A DNA stretch of 64,000 bases from Oerskovia paurometabola (GTDB lineage: Bacteria; Actinomycetota; Actinomycetes; Actinomycetales; Cellulomonadaceae): assembly GCF_016907365.1 (NCBI RefSeq), contig NZ_JAFBBV010000001.1:2542001-2606000 (forward strand), read 5' to 3'. Positions 1-11,187 of the stretch are shown here, piece by piece. A program made the position numbers and the translations under genes. The notes beneath the pieces were generated by a model. The model searched no databases. It was not told where the DNA came from and saw only the letters and a program-made list of their open reading frames with translations. Every line of letters begins with the position of its first letter. The first letter of the stretch is position 1.

Positions 1-687
1 GGCGCGATCTTCGATCACGCGGCGCGCGGCGGCGGGCAGGCCCCGTCGGCGGCGTCGCCCGAGCGAGGTCCGGACACCGACCGGTCCGAGGGCCTTGCGG
101 ACGTCCCCGTCGTCGAACCCCTGCCGCTGCACGAGGACACGACCTCGATCCTCGACGACCTGAGCCAACGACGCGGGGTGCGTCAGCACCGCGACGACGA
201 CCCGGCGCTCTTCGAGGGCTTCGGCCCGCCGCAGACGTTCGACCTGGGCGACCGGTCCTCGCGCCGCGACGACGCGCGCGGCGACGAGGAGTCCGCGGGA
301 GCCAAGGTCATCACCCTGGGTCAGGTCGGGCGCCAGGGAGCGCACCACCGGCCCGACGACGGCGCTCACCCGTCCCGGTCGGCCCGCCGTGACGCGGGCC
401 AGGACGAGAGCCAGGACCCGGCCGAGGAGCCTCCCGACCAGGCCGCGCGCGACGCCCACCCCGCGGGGTCGGGCCGCCACGAGCACCTCTCCGGGGACGA
501 CCGGTCGACCGACGTCGGGTCAGACGAGCACGCACCGGTCGGCACCGCGCGCGCCCACCGCGACGACGCCGAAGAACGCAGCCGGCCCGCGACTCCCCCG
601 GCCGAGCCGCGGCGCAGCGGGCGCAAGCCCCGCGCGAGCGTGCCCAGCTGGGACGAGATCGTCTTCGGGGCCAAGCCCGAGCACTGA
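1..687 (+). CDS. sepH: SepH-type cell division regulator, C-terminal part (5' end outside window)
   Basis: The frame is open from the first base of the window and ends at TGA, giving about 228 residues of C-terminus without a start. Almost all of it is low-complexity Asp/Arg/Pro/His-rich linker, as in the C-terminal half of SepH (DUF3071) proteins of actinomycetes. The diagnostic part is the terminal basic-to-conserved tail, RASVPSWDEIVFGAKPEH, typical of the family. SepH is a cytoplasmic protein known to bind FtsZ and promote its assembly during septation. The N-terminal DUF3071/HTH-like domain should lie just left of this window. It is followed by a strong hairpin and the convergent tdk gene. 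Confidence 0.75.
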   Translation, partial: GAIFDHAARGGGQAPSAASPERGPDTDRSEGLADVPVVEPLPLHEDTTSILDDLSQRRGVRQHRDDDPALFEGFGPPQTFDLGDRSSRRDDARGDEESAGAKVITLGQVGRQGAHHRPDDGAHPSRSARRDAGQDESQDPAEEPPDQAARDAHPAGSGRHEHLSGDDRSTDVGSDEHAPVGTARAHRDDAEERSRPATPPAEPRRSGRKPRASVPSWDEIVFGAKPEH

Positions 688-695
688 CGAGCGAC

Positions 696-721
696 CGCGG
701 GCGGGCCACCGCCCGCCCGCG
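696..721. terminator. Hairpin between convergent sepH and tdk
   Basis: An 11-bp perfect GC stem (696-706 with 711-721) with a 4-nt CACC loop sits in the 49-bp gap between two converging genes. No U-tract follows, as is usual in high-GC actinomycetes. It could serve both strands. Confidence 0.6.
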
Positions 722-736
722 TCGCCGCGGTCGCCC

Positions 737-1402
737 TCAGCCCGCCGCCGGGTCGTCCGACAGGTCGAGCGCCAGACCGTCCCCGCTCGTCGAGCGCAGC
801 CGCGCCGACGCGGAGGTCATGCGTCGCATGTGGTGCCGTCGGCACAGGACCTCGTACGCGACCTCGCTCGCGCTGTCGGTGTCCCCCACCACGACCTGCG
901 CACCCTCGACGACCATCCAGCCGTCGACCGTGCGCGCGTTGTGCGTCGCACGGGCGCCGCACCAGCACAGCGCCTGGACCTGGAGCACCTCGACACGGTC
1001 CGCCAGCTCGATGAGCCGCGCCGAGCCCGGGAACAGGTGCGAGCGGAAGTCCGCCGTGATGCCGAACGCGAAGACGTCGATCTCGACCTCGTCGACCAGG
1101 CGAGCGAGCTGCTCGACCTGGGTCGTCGAGTAGAACTGCGCCTCGTCGCAGATCAGGTAGTCCACGGTCTCGCCGTGCCGACGCGCGTCGACCACGAACG
1201 ACCAGAAGTCGGTGTCGTCACGGACCTCGTGCGCGGCGACCTCGAGGCCGAGGCGCGAGGAGAGCCGGTCCGTCCCCGCACGGTCGTTGCGGGAGAACTT
1301 GAGCCCCGTGCGGCCCCGCGCCGAGTGGTTGTGGTCGAGCTGCAGGGCGAGGGTGGACTTTCCGCAGTCCATCGTGCCGGAGAAGAAGACCAGCTCTGCC
1401 AC
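737..1402 (-). CDS. tdk: Thymidine kinase (type II, TK1-like)
   Basis: 221 residues, cytosolic. It phosphorylates thymidine (and deoxyuridine) with ATP in pyrimidine salvage. Visible marks are the P-loop near the N-terminus (SGTMDCGKS), the DEAQF Walker-B-like box, and paired zinc-ligand Cys motifs (CWCG and CRRHH) in the C-terminal lasso domain. The frame stays open far upstream, so the start was chosen at GTG 1402: GAAAGG lies 9 nt before it and the product then begins VAELVFFSG as TK1-type enzymes do. It follows the phosphodiesterase-like gene by 83 bp on the same strand and is the last gene of the leftward block. Confidence 0.92.
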   Translation of the reverse strand: MAELVFFSGTMDCGKSTLALQLDHNHSARGRTGLKFSRNDRAGTDRLSSRLGLEVAAHEVRDDTDFWSFVVDARRHGETVDYLICDEAQFYSTTQVEQLARLVDEVEIDVFAFGITADFRSHLFPGSARLIELADRVEVLQVQALCWCGARATHNARTVDGWMVVEGAQVVVGDTDSASEVAYEVLCRRHHMRRMTSASARLRSTSGDGLALDLSDDPAAG

Positions 1403-1485
1403 GGTCGTGGGCCTTTCGTGTGCGGGGAAGGTCCCCTGAGGGCGCCCGGGCGCGGGGCGCGGGCCGGGCGGGACGGGAGTCCCGG

Positions 1486-2658
1486 TCAGGTGGTCGTGGC
1501 GAGCAGGGGGACCTGCATCTCGGTGCGGGTCAGCGACCCGTGGACGCCGACGAGCTGGAGGGACGCCGCCGTCTGGGTGCGCGAGTCGACGACCGTGGCA
1601 CGGCCACGCATCGCGACGACCACGTCCCCGATCGCGGGGAGCACGTGGTCCGCGACGGGCCCGAACCAGCCCGCGGCGACCGCGTCCTCGCGCAGCGCCA
1701 CGACCGCCTGGTCGCCCAGGACCGACGACCAGCGCGCCGCGACCGCGGCAGCCTGGTCCGCGCGGGCGTAGACGTGCACCGCACGGGGCTCGCCGCCCAC
1801 GAGCTCGACGCCGCGCCCCAGCTCCGGGGTCTTCGCGACGTCCCAGCGCTTCGAGCGGTCGACGTCGACCATGCCGTGGTCGGCCGTCACGATCAGCAGG
1901 GTGCCGTGCGGCAGGGACCGGGCGAGGCGTCCGAGCTCGCGGTCGAGGTCCGACAGCGCGTCGCCCCACTGCCGCGAGCGCCAGCCGTGGTGGTGACCGG
2001 CCTTGTCGACGTCGCCCCAGTAGAGGTAGACGATCCCGGGGGCCGTGAGCTCGAACGCCACGGTGTCGACGCGGTCCGCGATGGACTCGGCCGCGAGATA
2101 GCGTGCGCCGCGCAGCGCGGCCACGGTCATGCCCGAGCCCGCGAACCGGGCGGGGCCCACCGACGAGACCTCGAGCCCGGACTCGGCGAGGCGCTCGAGC
2201 ACGGGCGGCTCCTGCTGCAGGGTGCGCGGGTCCGCGGCGCCCTCCCACGAGACCATGTTCGCGAGGCGGCCGGAGACCGAGTCACGCTGGGTGTAGCCCA
2301 GCATCCCGGTGCGACCGGGAGAGGTTCCCGTCCCGAACGTGCCGATCGCCGCGGCCGTCGTGCTGGGGAAGCTCGACGTGAGGACTCGAGAGGAGCCCAG
2401 CAGCGACCGCAGGAACGGCGCGTGGCCGGCGCGCTCGGTGAGGTTCTCGTGGCCCAGGCCGTCGACCAGCACGACGCACACGCGGTCGGCGGCGGGCAGG
2501 CCGAGGTCCGCGCGGGCCTGGAGGGAACGCGTGCCGGTCGAGGTCGTGAGGTCCACGCCGAGGGCACCGGCGGCGCCGGGCAGCACCGAGCTCAGGGCGA
2601 GCCCGTCGTAGCGCGGCGCGAGCAGCCCGTCCGGGAGGACCTCGGGCAGGACCGTCAC
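1486..2658 (-). CDS. Alkaline phosphatase superfamily protein (nucleotide pyrophosphatase/phosphodiesterase-like)
   Basis: 390 residues. The fold is recognised from VCVVLVDGLG near residue 60 (metal-binding Asp), a Thr/Ser-rich nucleophile segment (SFPSTTAAAIG), and the later metal-ligand motif VTADHGMVD. These fit the autotaxin-type phosphodiesterase branch of the alkaline phosphatase superfamily found throughout actinomycetes. The substrate is unknown. No signal peptide is evident, so it is probably cytoplasmic. Its GTG start overlaps the stop of the preceding DUF5998 gene as GTGA, so the two are probably translationally coupled. Confidence 0.85.
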   Translation of the reverse strand: MTVLPEVLPDGLLAPRYDGLALSSVLPGAAGALGVDLTTSTGTRSLQARADLGLPAADRVCVVLVDGLGHENLTERAGHAPFLRSLLGSSRVLTSSFPSTTAAAIGTFGTGTSPGRTGMLGYTQRDSVSGRLANMVSWEGAADPRTLQQEPPVLERLAESGLEVSSVGPARFAGSGMTVAALRGARYLAAESIADRVDTVAFELTAPGIVYLYWGDVDKAGHHHGWRSRQWGDALSDLDRELGRLARSLPHGTLLIVTADHGMVDVDRSKRWDVAKTPELGRGVELVGGEPRAVHVYARADQAAAVAARWSSVLGDQAVVALREDAVAAGWFGPVADHVLPAIGDVVVAMRGRATVVDSRTQTAASLQLVGVHGSLTRTEMQVPLLATTT

Positions 2659-3254
2659 CGGCTCGCCCGGCCCACGCCGTGGGCCGTCGCGGCCGACAGT
2701 GCTCTGGCGAACGCGAGGGCGTTGCGCACCGCGTCACGGCCCTCCGCCTCGGCGCTCACGCGCACCACGATGTCGTCGGGCGTGATCTGCCCCGTCAGAC
2801 CGTGGTCCGCCTCGCATCCCGGGTCCGGGCACTGGGCCGGCTCCAGGTCCACCCGGGACACGGCCCCCCAGCCGATCGCGAGGGTCACCTCGATGGGCGG
2901 CGTGCCGCTGCGGTGCTTCTCCGGGTCCACGACCACGTGCGAGAGCGAGACCGAGCGCAGCTCGGTGATCGGCACCGACTCGGTGGTCGCCGCGGCCGAC
3001 GCGGACGGGTTCTCGCTGTCCGCGGGGTGGTCGTCGACGTGCGCGGTGATCAGGCGGGTCGGCGTGAGGACCAGGACCGTGAGGTGGCGACGGACCTCGA
3101 CGTCGAACGTCGTCTCGACGTAGACGAGGTGGGACACGAGGTCCTCACCGGCGATCGCGACGTCGAGCACGTCCTGCACGAGCTCCGGGTAGTAGCCCGC
3201 GCGGCGCAGCTGGGAGGTCAGGTCGGTCCGGGAGGGGGATTCAGCAGATGGCAC
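2655..3254 (-). CDS. DUF5998 family protein
   Basis: 199 residues of unknown function. It is a conserved actinobacterial family that regularly sits beside the phosphodiesterase-like gene. The product is soluble and acidic, with an N-terminal helical stretch (QLRRAGYYPELVQDVLD) and a mixed alpha/beta body, and has no recognised catalytic motif. The start is set at GTG 3254; the sequence GAGAAT lies 6 nt upstream and could be a weak leaderless -10 element. The stop overlaps the next gene's GTG by 4 nt. Confidence 0.75.
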   Translation of the reverse strand: MPSAESPSRTDLTSQLRRAGYYPELVQDVLDVAIAGEDLVSHLVYVETTFDVEVRRHLTVLVLTPTRLITAHVDDHPADSENPSASAAATTESVPITELRSVSLSHVVVDPEKHRSGTPPIEVTLAIGWGAVSRVDLEPAQCPDPGCEADHGLTGQITPDDIVVRVSAEAEGRDAVRNALAFARALSAATAHGVGRASR

Positions 3255-3315
3255 CCGCGCATTCTCCCACCGTGCGGCGCGGCGGGGCCAGCCCGCCCGC
3301 GCACCTGTGGACGGC

Positions 3316-6300
3316 TCAGCCCGGGAGCGCACGCCGCAGGGCGTCGGCGCGCTGCGCGCCGGCCACCTGGACACGCGCGCTGAGGACCGCGGCGCCGTGC
3401 TCGGCGACCACGACCGGGTACAGCTCGACGCTGCGCAGCTCGGGCAGCTCGTCCGCCATGAGCGACATGCGCGCGAGCAGGTCCTCGATCGCCGCGGTGT
3501 CCGCCACGGGCGCCCCCATGTAGCCGAACAGGCGCGGCGCAGCACGGATCGAGCGCACCATCGTGGCGACGTCCACGTCGGTGAGCGGGGGTACTCCGTA
3601 GCTCACGTCGCCCAGGAGGTCGACCGCGTCGCCCGCGAGACCGAACGAGACGACCGGCCCGAAGAGCTGGTCCTCGGTCGAGCGCAGGACGCACGCCACA
3701 CCCGCGTCGGCCATGCGCTGGACCTCGAACGGCGCGGGGCCCGTCGGCCGGTCTCCCGCGGGATCGGCGTCCGGGTCGCGGTCCTCCCCCGGCGCGGTCC
3801 GCCCAGGGTTCCCCGCGGGCAGCACGGCCGCGAGCGAGGCCCGCATCTGCCCGACGTCGTCGCGCAGCTCGTCCTCGTCGCCGATGTCGAGGCGCACTCC
3901 CCCGAGGTCCGCACGGTGGCGGAGCGACTCGGCGGTGCTCTTGAGGGCGACCGGCCAGCCGATCTCGTGCGCCGCCGCCACGGCCTCGTCGGCCGTCCGG
4001 ACACGCCGCGAGGGCCACAGCTCGATGCCGTAGGCCGCGAGGAGCGCGGACGCCGTGTCCGCGTCGAGGTCGACCACGGAGTCCCCCGCGAGCGCGCCCT
4101 CCACGATCGCCCGCGCACGGTCCGAGTCGACCCCCGCCGGGCGTTCGACCGTGCCGTGGTCGGCGTCGCGCCAGCGCGCGTACCCCACGACCGCGCCGAC
4201 CGCCGCGACCGCGTCCTCCGGGGTCGAGTAGGCGGGCACGTGCAGGCGTGGCCCGTCAGGGGCGGCCGGGTTCTGCGCACTGAGCTCGGTCGCCAGCCCG
4301 TGCAGCCCGAGGACGCTCGCGACCGTGGTGCGCCCGCTCGCCGCGGCGGCCCGGGCGACGGCCCGCGAGACCGTGCCGACGCGGGGTCGGACGGTGGGGA
4401 CGTGCACCGCGACGACGACGTCGCACGCGTCGGGGGCGTAGAGCGCCGCGACCGCGCTCTCGATCTGCTCGTCGTCGGCGTCCTCGGGCAGGAAGGTCGA
4501 GCGGTCGGAGACCACGAGCCCGGCCGAGACCACGGCCTCGGCGACGAGCGCCGTCAGCGCTGCCGAGGACGCGAGGATCCCGATGCGCCGCCCGGTCGGC
4601 AGCGGCTGGTTCGCGAGGAGCTGGGCGATGTCGACGAGGTGGTGGGTGTTCTCGGCGTGGATCACGCCGGACTGGCGCAGCATCTCGTCGAGGGTGCGCC
4701 GCGGGGCACGGGTGGAACGCACGGCGTGCCCGGGCGGCACGACCTGCCCCGAGCGTCCGGCGGTCACGACCACGACGGGCTTGACCGAGGCCAGGCGGCG
4801 CGCGATGCGCGAGAACTTGCGCGGGTTCCCGATCGACTCGAGGTACAGGCACACGACCGAGGTCTCGGGGTCGTCCTGCCAGAACTGCATGAGGTCGTTG
4901 CCCGAGACGTCGGCGCGGTGCCCGGCGGACACGAACGACGAGATGCCGATGCCGCGGCGCAGGGCCGTCGCGAGGAGCGTCACGGCCGTGGGCGCGGACT
5001 GGCAGAAGATCCCGATGCTGCCCGCGGGGGGCACCTCCTCCGCGAGGCTCGCGTTGAGCCGGTGCCCCGCGTGGGTCGTCAGGAGCCCGTACGTCGCAGG
5101 GCCGACCACGCGCATGCCCGCGGTGTGCGCGGTGCGCAGGAGGTCGCGCTGGAGCGCGAGCCCGTCGGGACCGGTCTCGGCGAACCCCGCGGAGAGCACG
5201 ACGACGGCGCGCACCCCGAGGCGTTCGAGCTCGGCCGTCGCGGCGATCGCCTCGCGGGGAGGCAGCGCCAGGAGCGCGAGGTCGACGGGCCCGGTGACGT
5301 CCGCGATGCGGTCCCTGAAGCGGACCGAGGGCGCGGCGGCCTCGTGGTCGAGCTCCTCGACCAGCTCCTCGACGAGCTCGGCGGCCACGGCGGCGTCGTG
5401 CAGGTGCCCGTGCGCGGAGCCATGACCGTGCTGGTCGTCCCGGCCGTCGTCGACCGGGCTCGGGTCCCCTCCGCCGTGACGCTCCTCGCGGTGCTCGCCA
5501 CCGGGCAGGAGTGGGGGCTCGGGGCCGCGGGGCGCGGCGATGCCGACCACCTCGAACGTCCCGTCGCCCGGGTCGCGGAGCGCGTTCGCGAGCACGCGCT
5601 CGGCCAGGAGCCGGTCCGCGGTGCCGGGCGGCGCCGTCGGGCCGGGACCCACGAGCAGGACCCGGCGGGCCGTGAGCAGGCCGTGCATGGACCGGGCCTC
5701 GGCACGGTGCTCGCGGTCCGCCATGACCTCGCGCGAGCGGTCCGTCGGGTCGAGGTCGACGCTCACCGCCACGATCCCGTCGTCGACGTGCTGGCTCACG
5801 ACGTAGCCGGCCTCCTGGAAGACCGCGAGCATCTTGCCGTTCTGCGGCAGCACCTCGGCGGTGAACCTGCGCACCCCTCGCTCGCGGGCCGCGGCAGCCA
5901 GGTGCTCCAGGAGCACCGACCCCAGCCCGCGCCCCTGCTCGGCGTCGGCGATGTTGAAGGCGACCTCGGCCTCGTGGGGGGTGACCTTGTCGAAGCGCGC
6001 GACGCCGATGATGTCCTCGCGCAGGTCCTGGCCGACGCGCTTGACGGCCACCAGCGCCACGCGCTCGGAGTGGTCGACGACCGTGAAGCGTTCGAGGTCC
6101 CGGTCCGAGAGCCGCTCGATGTTCGCGAAGAAGCGCAGGTAGGTCGAGCGCTCGCTCTGGCCCATGTGGAAGCGCTGGAGCGCCGGGGCGTCGGAGGGCC
6201 GGATGGGGCGGACGTGCGTCGTCGTGCCGTCGCGCAGCACGACGTCGGCCTCCCACTCGACCGGATACTGGTCCGGGTGCGGCGCCGGGTCAGGGTGGGC

Positions 6301-6321
6301 CGGGACGTCGTGTCCGTTCAC
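3316..6321 (-). CDS. GNAT acetyltransferase fused to an NDP-forming acyl-CoA synthetase-like region (protein lysine acetyltransferase, Pat type)
   Basis: 1001 residues. Residues about 25-190 form a GNAT domain with the acetyl-CoA loop QGRGLG at about 129-134. The rest resembles NDP-forming acetyl-CoA synthetases: a CoA-binding Rossmann domain, succinyl-CoA-ligase-like domains and a C-terminal ATP-grasp-like part ([18 protein letters not shown]). Such proteins acetylate lysines, notably in acyl-CoA synthetases, and the synthetase part is regulatory. Here GNAT comes first, the actinobacterial order, opposite to Salmonella Pat. The phospho-histidine region reads [10 protein letters not shown], without the usual glycine-rich HTGALAG, so synthetase activity is doubtful. 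An acidic/His-rich linker lies near residues 285-310. The GTG start has TAGCCT 7 nt upstream and no Shine-Dalgarno. Confidence 0.85.
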   Translation of the reverse strand: MNGHDVPAHPDPAPHPDQYPVEWEADVVLRDGTTTHVRPIRPSDAPALQRFHMGQSERSTYLRFFANIERLSDRDLERFTVVDHSERVALVAVKRVGQDLREDIIGVARFDKVTPHEAEVAFNIADAEQGRGLGSVLLEHLAAAARERGVRRFTAEVLPQNGKMLAVFQEAGYVVSQHVDDGIVAVSVDLDPTDRSREVMADREHRAEARSMHGLLTARRVLLVGPGPTAPPGTADRLLAERVLANALRDPGDGTFEVVGIAAPRGPEPPLLPGGEHREERHGGGDPSPVDDGRDDQHGHGSAHGHLHDAAVAAELVEELVEELDHEAAAPSVRFRDRIADVTGPVDLALLALPPREAIAATAELERLGVRAVVVLSAGFAETGPDGLALQRDLLRTAHTAGMRVVGPATYGLLTTHAGHRLNASLAEEVPPAGSIGIFCQSAPTAVTLLATALRRGIGISSFVSAGHRADVSGNDLMQFWQDDPETSVVCLYLESIGNPRKFSRIARRLASVKPVVVVTAGRSGQVVPPGHAVRSTRAPRRTLDEMLRQSGVIHAENTHHLVDIAQLLANQPLPTGRRIGILASSAALTALVAEAVVSAGLVVSDRSTFLPEDADDEQIESAVAALYAPDACDVVVAVHVPTVRPRVGTVSRAVARAAAASGRTTVASVLGLHGLATELSAQNPAAPDGPRLHVPAYSTPEDAVAAVGAVVGYARWRDADHGTVERPAGVDSDRARAIVEGALAGDSVVDLDADTASALLAAYGIELWPSRRVRTADEAVAAAHEIGWPVALKSTAESLRHRADLGGVRLDIGDEDELRDDVGQMRASLAAVLPAGNPGRTAPGEDRDPDADPAGDRPTGPAPFEVQRMADAGVACVLRSTEDQLFGPVVSFGLAGDAVDLLGDVSYGVPPLTDVDVATMVRSIRAAPRLFGYMGAPVADTAAIEDLLARMSLMADELPELRSVELYPVVVAEHGAAVLSARVQVAGAQRADALRRALPG

Positions 6322-6328
6322 CCGCCCT

Positions 6329-6334
6329 AGGCTA
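6329..6334 (-). promoter_or_regulatory. Putative leaderless -10 element (Pat-type gene)
   Basis: TAGCCT on the minus strand ends 7 nt before the GTG start, so transcription would begin at or next to the start codon. No Shine-Dalgarno is present. Confidence 0.5.
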
Positions 6335-6409
6335 CTGGTCGGAGCGACGCTGGTCAGCGGCGCGCCCGGCGCGCGGGAGAATGAGGGCCCGGATGTCGGT
6401 GGGCCGCGC

Positions 6410-6415
6410 TACCGT
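6410..6415 (+). promoter_or_regulatory. Putative -10 element for parC
   Basis: TACCGT lies about 100 nt before the parC start. It would give a leader of roughly 90 nt, in line with the GGAG sequence seen before that ATG. No clear -35 was found. Confidence 0.35.
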
Positions 6416-6514
6416 TCGCCGACGAGCACTCGTGCCCGGCCGTCCGGCCCGCCGACCGCACTGCCGACCGCACCGAAGCACCCGACCCATCGACCCGCAG
6501 GAGCCCGACGACCC

Positions 6515-8998
<2,484 letters not shown>

Positions 8999-9017
8999 GC
9001 CTCCCGTCCCTGGGTGG

Positions 9018-9062
9018 ACGACCGTGGGGTCGACCGGGTCCTCCGGTCGATCCCACGGTCGT
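9018..9062. terminator. Long hairpin between convergent parC and lysoplasmalogenase-like gene
   Basis: A 20-bp stem with a single G-U pair and a 5-nt loop lies in the 97-bp gap between the two stop codons. It is placed to stop transcription from both sides. Confidence 0.7.
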
Positions 9063-9095
9063 TCGCGTTCCTGCGGGCTCTGCGCAACCGCCCGC

Positions 9096-9884
9096 TCAGG
9101 CCGACCGCGCGCCCGACGCCCCGCCGGCGACGGACGACGACCCGCCGGAGATGCCCGCTGCGGACCCGTCCTGTGCGTCCCGGCGCAGGATCCCGACGAC
9201 GAGCAGCGCCTGCCCCGCGAGGTAGGTGAGCATGACCCAGAACCCGGACGAGAACGGCCCCGGGACCTCGAAGCCCGGCACGAAGGCCCCGAGCGCGATG
9301 AGCGCGTCCGAGACGAGGAAGATCGCGCCCCCGACGCCCGCGACCCGGTCGACGCCGGTCGACAGCACCGCCATCACGGTCAGGCACACGCCGTAGACCA
9401 TGACCGGGACGAGCAGCGCGCCCGCGTGCGGGGCGCACACCGCGACCAGGGCCCCGAGCGCGATCCCGTAGGGCACGAGCAGGAGCGGACGGCGCAGCAG
9501 GCTCGCCCCGCGGCGCGGCCAGAACGCGACCGCGTACGCGAGCTGGGCGAGCAGGAAGAACCCGACCATGGTCAGGAAGGAGACGTCCCCGCTCGACAGG
9601 TCCGGCGCGCTGTCGCCGAGCCACGAGAAGCCCAGCGCGACGATCGTCCAGCGCACGAGGCGGGACCGTGGGCCACCGGCCGTCGCCGCCCACACGACCA
9701 GCGCGAGCAGCGGCATGACGAACCACTGCGTGACCTCGGCGAGCCGCTCGGCCCCGGCCAGGTGCGCCCCGAGGTGCACCGCCGAGAGCAGCAGGAACGC
9801 CCCGGCCGCGAGCGCCGCGGGGCGCCGCCTCAGGAGGGTGGACGGGACGGGGGCGTGCGAGACGCGCGAGATCGAGGCAACCAC
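9096..9884 (-). CDS. Lysoplasmalogenase family integral membrane protein (YhhN/TMEM86-like)
   Basis: 262 residues with about eight hydrophobic helices. Motifs such as FSWLGDSAPDL in the middle and IFLVSDALIAL towards the C-terminus, each with an Asp inside a membrane helix, are typical of YhhN/TMEM86 proteins, which hydrolyse the vinyl-ether bond of lysoplasmalogen in animals. The bacterial substrate is less certain. The start is GTG 9884, with an AAGGGA ribosome-binding site 5-6 nt before it; the frame continues upstream but that extension is not membrane-like. The C-terminus is a Gly/Ser/Ala-rich tail. Confidence 0.75.
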   Translation of the reverse strand: MVASISRVSHAPVPSTLLRRRPAALAAGAFLLLSAVHLGAHLAGAERLAEVTQWFVMPLLALVVWAATAGGPRSRLVRWTIVALGFSWLGDSAPDLSSGDVSFLTMVGFFLLAQLAYAVAFWPRRGASLLRRPLLLVPYGIALGALVAVCAPHAGALLVPVMVYGVCLTVMAVLSTGVDRVAGVGGAIFLVSDALIALGAFVPGFEVPGPFSSGFWVMLTYLAGQALLVVGILRRDAQDGSAAGISGGSSSVAGGASGARSA

Positions 9885-9976
9885 GGTGTTCCCTTTCGAG
9901 GCGAGGGGCACCCGGGTCGCGGGTGTCCCAGCAGCGTGGCACCGTTGCCACGCCGGGCTGGGAACACGGTAGAGCC

Positions 9977-11095
9977 TCAGAGCTCGATCGAGTACATCCG
10001 TGAGCCGTCCTTCTTCTCGTAGCCGAGGCTCGCGTAGAGCCCGTGCGCACCCGAGGGGTTCTCGGTGTCGACGTCGAGCTCGGCGTAGTCGATGCCGCTC
10101 GCCCGGTACGCCGCCATGCCCGCGCTGAGCAGCGCGACCGCGATCTTGCGTCCGCGGTAGGCCCGGCGCACGCCCAAGGTCTCGGTGTAGCCGCTCGAGT
10201 AGCCCTGCACGGGCCAGTCGTGCTCGTAGCGTCCCGACAGCAGGTACCCGGCCACGACCGGACCTGCGCCCGTGCTCCCGGCGGGAGCGACGTCGTCGGG
10301 CAGGCTGCCCTCGCCGGGCGAGCCGTCCACGGATGCGGGCGAGTCGTCCACGACGAGGACGCTCCACCCGGGGGCGAACATGCTGCGCCCGTGCACCCAG
10401 GACTCGGGCGTCGCGGGCTCGCTGCCCCAGTGGTCGCGGAACGCGTCGTTGTGCGCGAGGCGCGTGGCCTCGTCGAGCTCGGGCGACCACGGCACGAGGC
10501 GCAGCCCCTCGCCCAGCGTGACCTCCGGCACCGGGAGCGACAGGTCGCGCCGCAGGTTCGAGTAGAAGCGGTTCGCGGTGAAGCCCGCGGCCTCGAAGAG
10601 GCGGCACTCGAGCGCGTCGTCGTCCTGGGCGTAGCCCGCGATGCGCGCGGGCAGCTCCTTGCCCGAGGCCGCGAGGAGCTGACGAGCGCGCGCCGTCGAC
10701 CAGGCGATGACCTGGCGACCGACGCCCCGGCCTCGCCACTGCGGATGCACGGCGCCCTGGACGAACGCGCGCACGACCGTCGTGTCCCCGGGGCGGGTCT
10801 CGACGGACGCGTACGCGCGTGGCTCACCGTCGGCGTCGAGCCCGACGAGGGTGTCGCGGGGCAGGTCGCGCCAGTCGCCCTCGAAGATCTCCTCGGTCTC
10901 CTCGAGCGCGGTGCGGTACGGGTGCTGGTCGTGCTCCTCGACGGCCGCGATCAGGCCGAAGAGCGCAGGCGTGTCCTCGACGGTCAGTGGCCGCCACGTG
11001 AGCCCCTCGACGTGCGGGACGGGCACGACGTCGGGCGCGGCGACGCGCTCCGCGATCGGGGCGAGGGGCTGACGGGCGGAGGGTGCTGAGCTCAT
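9977..11095 (-). CDS. Tandem GNAT-family N-acetyltransferase
   Basis: 372 residues made of two GNAT folds, as in mycothiol synthase and related actinobacterial enzymes. The first has its acetyl-CoA loop at PQWRGRGVGRQV (about residue 125); the second has RRAYRGRKIAVALL near residue 310 and ends in the usual ENPSGAHGLYASLGY strand. The substrate is unknown. Mycothiol synthase itself is possible but I see no specific evidence. The ATG start at 11095 has TAGCGT 7 nt upstream and no Shine-Dalgarno, back to back with the leaderless-type promoter of metH. Confidence 0.8.
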   Translation of the reverse strand: MSSAPSARQPLAPIAERVAAPDVVPVPHVEGLTWRPLTVEDTPALFGLIAAVEEHDQHPYRTALEETEEIFEGDWRDLPRDTLVGLDADGEPRAYASVETRPGDTTVVRAFVQGAVHPQWRGRGVGRQVIAWSTARARQLLAASGKELPARIAGYAQDDDALECRLFEAAGFTANRFYSNLRRDLSLPVPEVTLGEGLRLVPWSPELDEATRLAHNDAFRDHWGSEPATPESWVHGRSMFAPGWSVLVVDDSPASVDGSPGEGSLPDDVAPAGSTGAGPVVAGYLLSGRYEHDWPVQGYSSGYTETLGVRRAYRGRKIAVALLSAGMAAYRASGIDYAELDVDTENPSGAHGLYASLGYEKKDGSRMYSIEL

Positions 11096-11102
11096 GGGCA
11101 CC

Positions 11103-11108
11103 ACGCTA
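11103..11108 (-). promoter_or_regulatory. Putative leaderless -10 element (tandem GNAT gene)
   Basis: TAGCGT on the minus strand, 7 nt before the ATG. It shares a 92-bp divergent region with the metH promoter. Confidence 0.55.
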
Positions 11109-11174
11109 GGGTCGCGCGCCGGACGCGGCACCCTGTTTTTCCGGACGTCCCGGCGGCACGCGCTCCCCCGGCGT

Positions 11175-11180
11175 TACAGT
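11175..11180 (+). promoter_or_regulatory. Putative leaderless -10 element of metH
   Basis: TACAGT ends 7 nt before the metH ATG. With no room for a leader, a cobalamin or SAM riboswitch in front of metH is excluded on this transcript. Confidence 0.55.
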
Positions 11181-11187
11181 TCCGTCC

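Noticed and set aside
3307..6330. Open frame of about 1000 codons on the plus strand opposite the Pat-type gene
   Set aside because: Low-complexity composition typical of antisense frames; the minus-strand product has clear GNAT and synthetase motifs.
11096..11187. Cobalamin or SAM riboswitch before metH
   Set aside because: Only 92 bp separate the divergent starts, and the -10 element is 7 nt from the ATG, leaving no leader to fold.
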